From the NCBI GenBank assembly GCA_902728285.1, contig CACVBU010001230.1, positions 1-64,000 on the forward strand: DNA of 64,000 nucleotides. Reading direction: 5' to 3'. The notes under the pieces are model-generated. The model did no database searches, was not told the DNA's origin, and saw nothing but the letters and a program-made list of their open reading frames with translations. Of this stretch, positions 21,482-32,777 are shown in pieces. Every line of letters begins with the position of its first letter. Position 1 is the stretch's first letter. The translations under genes and the position numbers were made by a program. Source of the DNA: Clytia hemisphaerica. Taxonomy: Eukaryota; Cnidaria; Hydrozoa; Leptothecata; Clytiidae.

Positions 21482-24475
21482 GAAACTTCATGTTTTTAAA
21501 CATCCAAGGTCTTTGCCCTCAGACCAAACACTCCTCAGTACCATATCTGAGGGAAATTTTGAAGTCAGAGAATCACATTTTTCTAGGACTGACAGAAACA
21601 TGGCTATCCAAAGGTCATAACGAGGCGGAGCTAGAAATTGACGTAAAGACAGAAATAGAAAGAAATCTAGATATGGCAGATACAGCGGCGGAGTGGCTAT
21701 TTACAGGATGATATTGCTCCTCTTTTCGAACCACTATTGGAATTCTCCAATGGGGTAAACGAAGCTCTCCTTCTATACTCTAAGCAACTTAATGTTATTC
21801 TTGGAATACTTTACAGACAACCGACCAACAAAATTCACAAATCAGATGGTCCTGAGTTCATTCAAATACTCGCTTCAATAACTTCAAAGATTGATACCAT
21901 TAGCGACTGCACCCCAGACATTTATATTTGTGGAGACTTCAATATTCCACACACATTGATCAACGATACATACACACAAACAAAAAGCTGTGATAATCAG
22001 CTTATATATATTTTAACAGATTTTATGATGCACCTAAACTTAAATCAGACAATTCTAAACCAACACATAAAGACGGAAATATTTTAGACTTTTACTAACA
22101 ACAATCCAGATATGGTTTTCGACTACCAAGTCACTCCTACCATTCATTCAGATCACCATATGGTCCAAGTTGCAACCCATATGACTTTCGACAAAAATTG
22201 TAAAAATTTTACCAAGAAAACCTCACACAACAAATTTGACAATTTTAATTTTCACAGCCACAAAATTAATTGGGAAAATATTAAAAAAGATTTACTAAAT
22301 ATTGACTGGCATGCTATTTTAAACCCATTTCAGACCAAGACGAACAATATGATACTTTTCTTGATAAGTGCATAAACGTTATCACTGAAAAATCAAGTCC
22401 CTTCAAGAATGTCAAAGAAATCAACAAAAACCATTATACCCAGAGATAGAAGAGTGCTGATGCGAAAACGCCTAAAGCTAAGAAAAGGAAGGAAATCAAC
22501 TCAAAAGATTCACCAAAAACTTATCGATATTGAACTTAAACTTCAAGAATCATACTCCAATGAAAGAAAGAAGAACCAAGAAACAAATGCTACTTCGAAA
22601 ATAAAATACAATCCAAAATATTTTTATTCGTACGCAAAACGCTTTTCAAAACACAACCGAAGGTTGGACCATTGAAGGATCCAAAAACCAATCAACTGAC
22701 AAATGACAGTCAAAAAATGGCAAACATTCTACAAGATCAATATACCTCTGTTTTTATGGAGCCACTACCCAACTATAACTTGCCAGAAATCACCGAAAAT
22801 CAACCAAATCTAAGTGATATCGACTTCTCAGAACAAAATATTATAGAGGAGATCGACACTTTATCCTCCAATGCTGCAGCAGGACCTGACGGCTTCCCTG
22901 CAATTTTCTTAAAACAAGTCAAGTCACAGATTGCGGCCCCTCTCTCTCTAATCTGGAGAAATATACTTGACAAAGGCTACACACCTCAACTTTTGAAAAC
23001 CAGTTTCATCACACCCATCTTTAAAAAAGGCAACCAAGGCCTACCTGAAAACTATCGACCTGTCGCATTAACTTCGCATGCATCGCTGTAACCAAGTCTT
23101 CGAGAAGATTGTCAGAAAACGGCGGCTACAAAATCATCTAGAAGAAAAAACGACCCTCTTTAACGATAATCAACATGGATTCAGGTCTGGAAGATCATGT
23201 CTTAGCCAACTTCTATCGCACACAGAACGACTCATTCATCACATTGAAAAAGGACGTAACGTTGACGTTATTTACCTTGATTTCAGCAAGGCATTTGACC
23301 GTGTAGATCATACAATCCTACTCCATAAAATCGAGAGAAATGGTATAACTGGCAAATTACTGCAATGGATCAGATCCTTCCTTACCGGTAGGACCCAACA
23401 AGTATCTGTTGACTACATCCTCTCCAAAAAAGCAGAAGTCATTTCTGGCGTCCCCCAAGGATCAGTTCTTGGTCCACTTCTCTTCCTGATAATGATCCAA
23501 GATATTGACACTAACATCCTACATTCATTTCTATCTTCATTTGCCGACGATACACGTTTAATGAAGGAGATCTCTAATAACACTGATGTTCAATTTCTAC
23601 AAAACGACCTTGATGTGGTGTATCAATGGACATCATTAAACAACATGCAGCTCAATGGCTTGAAGTTTGAACATCTTAAATACGGAAAAAAATGAAGAAC
23701 TGAAAGAACACTCAAGTTACCTCTCAGACACTGGCTCTCCTATCGAACCAAGATGGACGTGAAGGATTTAGGAGTCACTCTGGATGTTAACATGACATAC
23801 AGCAAACACATTACAAACCAGATCGAGAAAGTCCAAAGTATCATTGCTTGGATCAATCGAACGTTCAAAACAAGAGATTGTCAAGTAATGCTAACTCTTT
23901 GGAAGTCACTGGTACTACCACACATTGACTATTGCTCCCAGCTGTGGTCACCTTCAAAAAGATATCTGATCCAACAACTGGAATCACTTCAAAATCTTAC
24001 CTGAATAGAATCCCTACACTTCAACATCTCAACTATTGGGAGAAGCTCAAAGAACTTAAACTATACAGCCTGGAGCGGCGCAGAGAAAGATACAGGATTA
24101 TCTACACCTGGAGCATCCTAGAACAGCTTGTACCAAATTTAAACTATGCTGAAAACAAAGGTGCATCTTCAGTTACGATAACCAGAGACTGGGTAGAAAA
24201 TGTTATCTAAAAGAGGTGAACATAAGGCAAAAAAACATATGGAGAGACTCCCTGTCAGAAGAAGGTCCCAGACTATTTAATGCCCTCCCACAATCCATCC
24301 GTAACCTCAAAAAACTGCTCCAAAACTAGTTTTAAACATCAATTGGACCATTTTCTCAATTCACTACCGGACGAGCCACTGCTGCCGAATTACTTCCCTC
24401 TTAGGAGAGCTGATTCAAATAGCATCAAAGTCATGGTCCATCATCGGATTTCTCAAATTGGATGATTGTTGAGAC
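21478..24475 (+). pseudogene. CR1 LINE ORF2: endonuclease and reverse transcriptase, frameshifted
   Basis: The order is AP-type endonuclease then reverse transcriptase. The endonuclease begins near 21490 with FLNIQGLCPQT and contains LTETWLS and CGDFNIPH (about 21930-21955). The reverse transcriptase contains AAAGPDG (about 22873), a TPIFKKG/NYRPVA block (about 23005-23070), YLDFSKAFDRVDH (about 23270), GVPQGSVLGPLLF and the catalytic FADD (23540-23551). The C-terminal domain ends in HHRISQIG (about 24465). Several frame breaks (for example near 21710, 22085, 22375, 22675, 23090, 23690 and 24003) interrupt it. The motifs fit the CR1/Jockey group. Confidence 0.85.
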
Positions 24476-24575
24476 GAACAAAGAAGCCTTCAAAAAGTAT
24501 CAAAAAAGTAAGTAAAGTGTGCTCGGCGATATACGTCCGGGGAAAAAGTTATTTTTTTCAGACCCCAGACATTTG

Positions 24576-24605
24576 CCCCGGACTGTCCGGGGCATAGGCA
24601 GGGTC
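24576..24605. repeat. Inverted partner of the GC-rich palindromic block at 694-724
   Basis: Reads CCCCGGACTGTCCGGGG followed by CATAGGCAGGGTC, the reverse complement of 694-724 over about 30 bp. It lies just past the 3' end of the CR1 copy. No matching target duplications were found. Confidence 0.65.
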
Positions 24606-24642
24606 GTTGATTTTAGCGACCACGGAAAATTCACTCTCCTCC

Positions 24643-24737
24643 CATAGTTCGCACCCCCCCCTTTATGAAGGGGGGGGGTAGCGATGTTCAGAAAATCTCA
24701 GAAAGGGGGGGGTAAGAGAATTTTTTCTAGAAAGGGG
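24643..24737. repeat. C/G-run repeat element, truncated by the assembly gap
   Basis: Starts CATAGTTCGCACCCCCCCC and matches the start of the element at 45693-46029. It runs straight into the N gap, so its 3' part is missing. Confidence 0.75.
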
Positions 24738-24747
24738 NNNNNNNNNN
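24738..24747. other. Assembly gap (10 N)
   Basis: Ten N bases follow a G run within a G-homopolymer repeat. On the right the sequence starts in the middle of a second CR1 ORF1, so an unknown length is missing. Confidence 1.
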
Positions 24748-27700
24748 ACTTACACCAAATGTTTTTCTAGACAATAAAATGAAGAAGCAAACAAAAACCT
24801 TGGATGATGTTAATCATCTAGGGAGAAACGATTTCATGAAGAAAAGATTTCTTATAGAGATTGAGAACAACACAAAGCTCCATCTGCAACCTCCCAACCC
24901 TCTGAAGAATCAAAAGATCTCAACAAGACCAACAACATACACCTCCAACCTGTCGATTCTATATGAAAGGAAATGTAAGCATGGATTCGCGGTAAAACTG
25001 CCAGTACACCCATCCTAAGCCTGCCAAAACTCATGAATACGGAAACAAAGGTCCAAGAGGATTAATGCTGGAACTAACTGTGCACAGTTTCACCCAGAAT
25101 GTGCTTTCCTCAATTAAAAGTGGTACATGCTTCAATACCACTGCACCTTTTGCACACGTCAAAGGGACCAGATCCATGTCAAAGAATCAGATTTCCAACA
25201 AAGACCACAGAGAAACTAACGATTCATTGGATTTCTCAAAATACTGGACAACTTTCGCCTGCAATGATTCATTCATCAACGAAAGTCTCAAATGCCACCA
25301 CAAACTCACCTACTCAAGAAGTGTCCAAGCTGGTAAATCAACAACGATACCAAACCCAAGCCACATTCCACCACCACTTCACTTGGAATCTGAACTTCAA
25401 CCAATCAAACCAACTATCCAATCCAAACTTCAAGATGATGCAACTTGAGAAACTTCATGTTTTTAACATCCAAGGTCTTTGCCCTCAGACCAAACACTCT
25501 CAGTACCATATCTGAGGGAAATTTTGAAGTCAGAGAATCAATTTTCTAGGACTGACAGAATGGCTATCCAAAGTCATAACGAGGCGGAGCTAGAAATTGA
25601 CGGATATAAGCTATTTCGAAAAGAACAGAAATAGAAAGAAATCTAGATATGGCAGATACAGCGGCGGAGTGGCTTTCTATTACAGGATGATATTGCTCCT
25701 CTTTTCGACCACTATTGGAATTCTCCATGGGGTAAACGAAGCTCTCCTTTTATACTCTAAGCAACTTAATGTTATTCTTGGAAACTTTACAGACAACCGA
25801 CCAACAAAATTACAAATCAGATGGTCCTGAGTTCATTCAAATGCTCGCTTCAATAACTTCAAAGATTGATACCATTAGCGACTGCACCCCATCCATTTAT
25901 ATTGTGGAGACTTCAATATTCCACCACATTGATCAAACGATACATAACACAACAAAAAAGCTGTGATAATCAGCTTATATATATTTAAACAATTTATGAT
26001 GCACCTAAACTTAAATCAGACAATCATAAACCAACACTAAAGACGGAAATATTTTAGACTTTTTACTAAAACAATCCAGATATGGTTTTCGACTACCAAG
26101 TCACTCCTACCATTCATTCAGATCACATATGTCCAAGTTGCAACCCATATGACTTTCGAGAAAACTTGTAAAAATTTTACCAAGAAAACCTCACACAACA
26201 AATTTGACAATTTTAATTTTCACAGCCACAAAATTAATTGGGAAAATATTAAAAAAGATTTTACTAAATATTGACTGGCATGCTTTTTAAACCCCATTTC
26301 AGACCAAGACGAACAATATGATACTTTCCTTGATAAATGCATAAACGTTATCACTGAAAATCAGTCCCTTCAAGAATGTCAAAGAAATCAACAAAAACCA
26401 TTATACCCAGAGATAGAAGAGTGCTGATGCGAAAACGCCCTAAAGCTAAAGAAACGGAAATCAACTCAAAAGATTCACCAAAAACTTATCGATATTGAAC
26501 TTAAACTTCAAGAATCATACTCCAATGAAAGAAAGAACCAAGAAACAAATGCTACTTCGAAAATAAAATCCAATCCAAAATATTTTTATTCGTACGCAAA
26601 CGCTTTTCAAAACACAAACCGAAGGTTGGACCATTGAAGGATCCAAAAACCAATCAACTGACAAATGACAGTCAAAAAAATGGCAAACATTCTACAAGAT
26701 CAATATACCTCTGTTTTATGGAGCCACTACCCAACTATAACTTGCCAGAAGAATCACCGAAAATCAACCAAATCTAAGTGATATCGACTTCTCAGAACAA
26801 AATATTATAGAGGAGATCGACACTTTATCCTCCAATGCTGCAGCAGGACCTGACGGCTTCCTGCAATTTTCTTAAACAAGTCAAGTCACAGATTGCGGCC
26901 CCTCTCTCTCTAATTGGAGAAATATACTTGACAAAGGCTACACACCTCAACTTTTGAAAACCAGTTTCATCACACCCATCTTTAAAAAAGGCAACCAAGG
27001 CCTACCTGAAAACTATCGACCTGTAGCATTACTTCGCATGTAACCAAGATCTTGAGAAATTGTCAGAAAACGGCTACAAAATCCATCTAGAAGAAAACGA
27101 CCTCTTTAAACAATAATCACATGGATTCAGGTCTGGAAGATCATGTCTTAGCCAACTTCTCTTCGCACACAGAACGACTCATTCATCACATTGAAAAAGG
27201 ACGTAACGTTGACGTTATTTACCTTGATTTCAGCAAGGCATTTGACCGTTAGATCATACAATCCTACTCCATTAAAATCGAGAGAAATGGTATAACTGGC
27301 AAATTACTGCAATGGATCAGATCCTTCCTTACCGGTAGGACCCAACAAGTATCTGTTGACTACATCCTCTCCAAAAAAGCAGAAGTCATTTCTGGCGTCC
27401 CCAAGGATCAGTTCTTGGTCCACTTCTCTTCCTGATAATGATCCAAGATATTGACACTAACATCCTACATTCATTTCTATCTTCATTTGCCGACGATACA
27501 CGTTTAATGAAGGAGATCTCTAATAACACTGATGCTCAATTTCTACAAAACGACCTTGATGTGGTGTATCAATGGACATCATTAAACAACATGCAGCTCA
27601 ATGGCTTGAAGTTTGAACATCTTAAATACGGAAAAAATGAAGAACTGAAAGAACACTCAAGTTACCTCTCAGACACTGGCTCTCCTATCGAAACCAAGAT

Positions 27701-28460
27701 GGACGTGAAGGATTTAGGAGTCACTCTGGATGTTAACATGACATACAGCAAACACATTACAAACCAGATCGAGAAAGTCAAAAGTATCATTGCTTGGATC
27801 CATCGAACGTTCAAAAACAAGAGATTGTCAAGTAATGCTAACTCTTTGGAAGTCACTGGTACTACCACACATTGACTATTGCTCCCAGCTGTGGTCCACC
27901 TTCAAAAAGATATCTGATCCAACAACTGGAATCACTTCAAAAAGCTTACCTGAATAGAATCCCTACACTTCAACATCTCAACTATTGGGAGAAGCTCAAA
28001 GAACTTAAACTATACAGCCTGGAGCGGCGCAGAGAAAGATACAGGATTATCTACACCTGGAGCATCCTAGAACAGCTTGTACCAAATTTTAACTATGCTG
28101 AAAACAAAGGTGGCATCTTCAGTTACGATAACCAGAGACTGGGTAGAAAATGTTATCTAAAAGAGGTGAACATAAGGCAAAAAAACATATGGAGAGACTC
28201 CCTGTCAGAAGAAGGTCCCAGACTATTTAATGCCCTCCCACAATCCATCCGTAACCTCAAAAACTGCTCCAAAACTAGTTTTAAACATCAATTGGACCAT
28301 TTTCTCAATTCACTACCGGACGAGCCACTGCTGCCGAATTACTTTCCTCTTAGGAGAGCTGATTCAAATAGCATCAAAGTCATGGTCCATCATCGGATTT
28401 CTCAAATTGGATGATTGTTGAGACGAACAAAGAAGCCTTCAAAAAGTATCAAAAAGTAAG
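24748..28460 (+). mobile_element. CR1-like LINE copy 2, 5' end lost in the gap, no BEL insertion
   Basis: Co-linear with copy 1 from the middle of ORF1 (corresponding to about 2540) to the 3' end AAGTATCAAAAAGTAAG. It carries the empty BEL target GGAAACAAAGG at 25041-25051. From 24748 to about 27430 it differs from copy 1 by many 1-2 base indels, after which the two are nearly identical. ORF1 and ORF2 remnants are present; the FADD motif is near 27490 and the C-terminal domain is open at 27872-28414. No frame is intact. Confidence 0.85.
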
Positions 28461-29645
28461 TCTACTAAAACAATCCGGGGGTAAGTGGCTTTTCTAGGGC
28501 TTCGTTTATCGTGCAATTTTTGCGTCACAAAAACTTTCTTGGGCGCTCGTAATAATGCTGGTGTTTTGATGCGCTTCTGTGCGATCAAAATATCGCTGTT
28601 TGTGACACACTGTTCATTCAAAATAACCGGACGTCCTATGTTTTGTTGGGTAGTCCCAAGTTAGAGCAGTTGAGGGTATTCCTTGGTTGCAATTACTTTA
28701 GCTAAAAAATCCAGCTTTTCAATGACTTGCATTAGCAATATTAATTTTAAAATTAAAAGGCTGCCCGGTACCATGAAACGCCCGCTAGAAAAGTGCACCG
28801 GACAGTCCAGTGTAGTCCGGTGCGCTTTTGAAAATAACTTAAAAAATCATCGAACACGGGGAAAATTACACCGGAATGGTTTTGATAAGTATTTTGTAAA
28901 TTTGTTGCAGAAATTCCAGACTTTCTTGAAAGCAATTTGCTACAGAAATTCCATGTCGTCCATTGGGGGGTATCAGATAAAAACTGGAATGGTCCAATCT
29001 TTTTTAATAACTGAATAACCTTTTTTAACCTACTCATTATTATGATATAAATATAGACACTGGTATTCTGGTATAGGACAATTGTGTAGTGATCACAGCA
29101 TAAGGATTGGGTCTAACAGAACAAACTTTGAAATCAATAGCCGTGGTGGCAGTCAATTTTAGACCGATTTTTGAAAACACAAGTCAAAATAGTCATTTGG
29201 GAGAATTTGATGGCCTATAGAATAACAAATTACTCCAGCCCAGACTGTACTAATCAATAAATTCGATTATCAAGTGATCGATAATGATCTGATCAAAGTA
29301 ATCGAACTCGACTACATATCGATTAACAATTGAATTTCGAGTGAGTATTCAATCACTTTCTTAACAACCCTTCGAAGACTCGATAATCATTCAAGTACTT
29401 TGATTGTTATTGATTACTTGCGATAACTTTGATAACCAATTGATAACTTCGATAACCAATTGATTACTTCCATAAGCATAACCAATTGATTACTTCCATA
29501 ACCAATTAATTACTTCGATAGTCCAATTGATTACTTCGATAAACAATTACTATCATATATATTTAAGAAAAACGCCATTTTGTGTGCCTTCGCCCTGGGT
29601 TTCCTCAAGTAATTCATATCGTGCATTCTGGTTGGTCGGAGGAAA
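28461..29645. other. Non-coding spacer with a hairpin and an AT-rich tandem region
   Basis: No gene seen. At about 28796-28824 is a palindrome with 9-bp arms GCACCGGAC/GTCCGGTGC, related to the palindromes at 711 and 24576. From about 29260 to 29550 there is AT-rich, ATCGAT-rich sequence that becomes a degenerate tandem repeat of about 21 bp (CGATAACCAATTGATTACTT). Confidence 0.55.
29400..29550. repeat. AT-rich minisatellite, unit about 21 bp
   Basis: Several consecutive imperfect units of TTCGATAACCAATTGATTAC-like sequence. Confidence 0.65.
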
Positions 29646-30690
29646 CTTACTTACTTACTTACTGCACGGTTTAACGTCCGTTGTTCCCAGCAGCTGGGGT
29701 TGGACGCCTTCCTCTCTTGATGGCCGTACGCCATGCAATGCGATCGTTTGTCAGGTCGATGTTGACATTGAGGGACTTTATGTCCGCATTGATATTGTCC
29801 GACCATCTCTTTTTTGGTCTGCCAACATATTTCCCTTGCACTTCATGAGTGAGCATCTTTTTTTGCCAACAGTCGTCGTGCATACGCTGCACATGACCGA
29901 ACCAACGAAGTCTACCTTGGGAAACTAAGTCTTCAATACATGGAATACCAAGTCTTTCTCTAAGCTGGGTCATCGAAATCCTATCAGCCAGACGAGTTGA
30001 ACAGATCCAACGAACCATCGCGTTGTCATTTCGAACAAGCCTGCTACAGTCATCAACCGTGACTGCCCAGGTCGGGCTTCCATGAAGCAAAACACCCCTT
30101 ACAGCTGAAGTAAAGACACGACCACGACATTGCAATGGGATGCTCTTATTAGTCAAAATTGGCAACAACTGTCTAAATTTATTCCACGCAGACTTCACCC
30201 TTGAGGTAATTGCATCAAAACAGCCTCCATTGTCCCCAATCATATCACCTAGGTAACAGAATGTGGGTACTACCTCAAGATCTGAACCGTCTATAGAAAA
30301 CACAGGGGAGGGAGGTACAACAAAAGGATTTAGACAAGCAGGACAAACATAGTTAAAATTTTCCCTTAAACGCCCTTTTATGCCCGAGCATCGTTTGTGA
30401 ATGTAGTTTTTACATTGGCGGCATAAAATAGAGTTGCTCCCTACTCCTTTGTAGCAGACACCACAAGGCCATTTACTTGTCTTTTGCCTTTCCCTCAGAC
30501 CATGTTTGCAATGCATTACTTTGGTCTTCCGAGTGTTCACACGTAAACCCTTTGACTCAATGGCCTGTTTCCACTGGGTTAGCTTGAACAAAAGCTCCTC
30601 TTTAGATTCTGCAATAATAACCAAATCATCTGCGTATAGTAATTCCCAAGGACAACCGGTACGAAATGACCGAGAGAGAGCTTCCATGAC
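29646..30690 (-). mobile_element. 5'-truncated LINE with (GTAA)n tail
   Basis: On the minus strand the open frame 30687-29671 is followed by a (GTAA)n tail at about 29646-29663. Homology starts at 'EALSRSFRTG', just before the YADD motif, so most of the reverse transcriptase is missing. That is the usual result of incomplete target-primed reverse transcription. Confidence 0.85.
29671..30687 (-). pseudogene. LINE reverse transcriptase C-terminal fragment with PHD-like finger, 338 aa
   Basis: Begins just before the catalytic YADD (residues about 19-22, LLYADDLVIIAES). A C4HC3 cluster follows (CGVC, CRQC, H, CSG, CPAC at about 74-116), then the C-terminal region with GRLRWFGHVQRM (about 265) and GRPKKRW (about 292), typical of LINE polymerases in marine invertebrates. 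The frame is open throughout but lacks the endonuclease and the fingers/palm motifs, so it is a dead fragment. Confidence 0.85.
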
Positions 30691-32744
30691 AATTATAAAT
30701 AGTAAACGTAAAGTGTAAATAAGTAAACGAAAGTGGTTTTAGCACGTGAATTGCGTGTTTTATTAATTGGTGAGATAAACTCCATTTCAAATTATTTTGA
30801 CGCGCTGCTACAGGAATCATATTTTACAAAATCGAAGGTATTTGATACAATCGAGTATTGCTATAATCAAAACAGTTGATTGAATAATAATAGTCAGGTC
30901 TGCTTCCTTGGTCTTTTTTTCCTGATCAACACAAACAAACTTTCTGTCTTGCGTTTACTCTTTCTTTCCCAACAAATTTGCTTTTGGTTGCAAGTAATGA
31001 ACCTCTTGTACAGGGTGTCTACGAGACCTTGAAAACCTTGAAAATCCCCCAAAAAAATCCATAGACACCCTGTTGTAGCTTTATCTAAATAAATCTTGTT
31101 GAAACCTTCTGTCAGATTTCATTCTTGTGGCGTTACAGGAAATGACGCTGTTCGTAACTATCTTTGATTGATATTTTTGTTGTTGATGTGTGTGTTCAAA
31201 CTGTAGAAATAAATAACAAAGGTCTATGAGTATTGTGTTTATAAAAAATAAGTCTAAGTTCAAAAATGAAAATGTCTGAATTCAATGAAAAAGTATAAGT
31301 CTGATTGAAAAATGAAAAAGTATAAGTCTGATTGAAAAAGTTCTTAAATGAAAATAAAGGCTTGAATGAAATACTGAACCTATGAATCATGTCAAGGCAA
31401 GGCCCTAATGTATCAGTGTGAACTGAAAGAACAAAACAAAATGGCTGCCTGAAAGCAAAAACAAGATGGCTGCCAAAGAACAAGAACAAAAAATGAAACC
31501 TACCAGGTAGCCAATATAAAAATGCTGTGAATGAATTGACTATTGATTGACTTGAGTTGAAGTTGAACATTGACACATTGAATTGTAAATTACTTTAAGG
31601 TTAGAGCCTTATGAATTATGATGCCATTATGGTCAGTCAGCATGACATGACACAAAATGGTAGCTCTGAGGTGTGACTGAAGTGAGGCCTTAAATAGACT
31701 GAGTTCACACTGTGACATGATACTGAAAATGAGGCCATGGAAACCAGGTGTGCCTAACATACTAAAATAAAATAAATGAATAAATATAGCCTAGTCTAGC
31801 TAGCCTAGCCTAATGGCACACAAATGAGATAAGTTACAGTAAGTATATGATAAATAAACACTATTTCCAAGATGCAACAAATTTTTGTTTCATGATTTAT
31901 AAATTAAATTTTGTACTTTTTATTTTTGTTTTTGAAATATATTTTGATAAAAGTCATTTTACAATTCTGTACGTTTTTTATCCACATGGTGAACTGGTTT
32001 CCCCGATTTCCTGATAATTAAAAATTTGAACTTTCCTGTGGATGCGACAAAATATTTTTCATGAAAATTTACCGTATTTTAACACTATATAATCTAGATA
32101 TCAAATATCAAATTTGATTCTCTTTTGCTCGTATTTCTAAATTTCAAGATAAAGGGAACTATTTACAAATTATTTGAGTAAAAAATGAACGACGGTAAAA
32201 CCTTTGTCATTCATCTCAATCCAGACTCAAAATAATGCATTTTTCCGATACTGTAGACCTTTTCACCTTTAACCAACTATATATATTGAATTACATTCAA
32301 CAACAGTCATGCTTATTCTAAACTGCCCATAGGACTGAAATGATTATAAATTGCCCTAACTAAAACCTTGTGGGACTATCCAATACAAATGATTTGACTG
32401 GTTTCAGTCCTGCTGATGGGAGCAGAGCTGTCAAATGTTCAATAAAATAGGCTTAATTTTTCCTAAAATGCTTTTTTCATAATCATAATAGCTGTTGATA
32501 TACTTCAAAAGGCCCTAATTGGTATATTACATTACAGTACGATTCATTAAAATCTCTATACTGGAGATTTTTATTACAAAAAAGTAAACCAAGGGTTTAA
32601 TATACCGAACTTGTGTTTTCAAGGAAAAGCCTACCTTGTAAGTTTTTATAACTTTATGTACGTTGAGTTTAAGACCCTAGTTGTAACCTTTTTGGAATGT
32701 TATAGAAAACTGCTGACCTACCTGTTTTTTATTTCTTATTTTAG
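30691..32744. other. Non-coding region upstream of ANKFY1
   Basis: AT-rich, with no gene recognised. At 31010-31073 a 12-bp inverted repeat ACAGGGTGTCTA / TAGACACCCTGT encloses a CCTTGAAAA-rich 40-bp spacer, a short foldback repeat. Around 31270-31345 there is a duplicated AAAAAGTATAAGTCTGATTG segment. The ANKFY1 promoter probably lies here or further upstream, because the start-codon exon appears to have an acceptor at about 32744. Confidence 0.5.
31010..31073. repeat. Short foldback repeat (12-bp terminal inverted repeats)
   Basis: ACAGGGTGTCTA and TAGACACCCTGT flank CGAGACCTTGAAAACC-type sequence. Small non-autonomous element; family not assigned. Confidence 0.65.
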
Positions 32745-32777
32745 GTTCCAATAACCCAGAATTAATTCCAATACATA

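Larger units (their letters stand above)
1796..24514 (+). mobile_element. CR1-like LINE copy 1, interrupted by nested BEL/Pao insertions
   Basis: This non-LTR retrotransposon is split into 1796-2842 and 21062-about 24514 by an 18.2-kb LTR-element insertion. ORF1 is followed by an endonuclease/reverse transcriptase ORF2. The 3' end is the segment ending in AAGTATCAAAAA and a short GTAAGTAAAG tail. The second copy at 24748-28460 shares this 3' end but has a different 3' flank, so the two look like independent insertions. ORF2 is broken by several frameshifts, so the copy is not functional as read. Confidence 0.85.
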
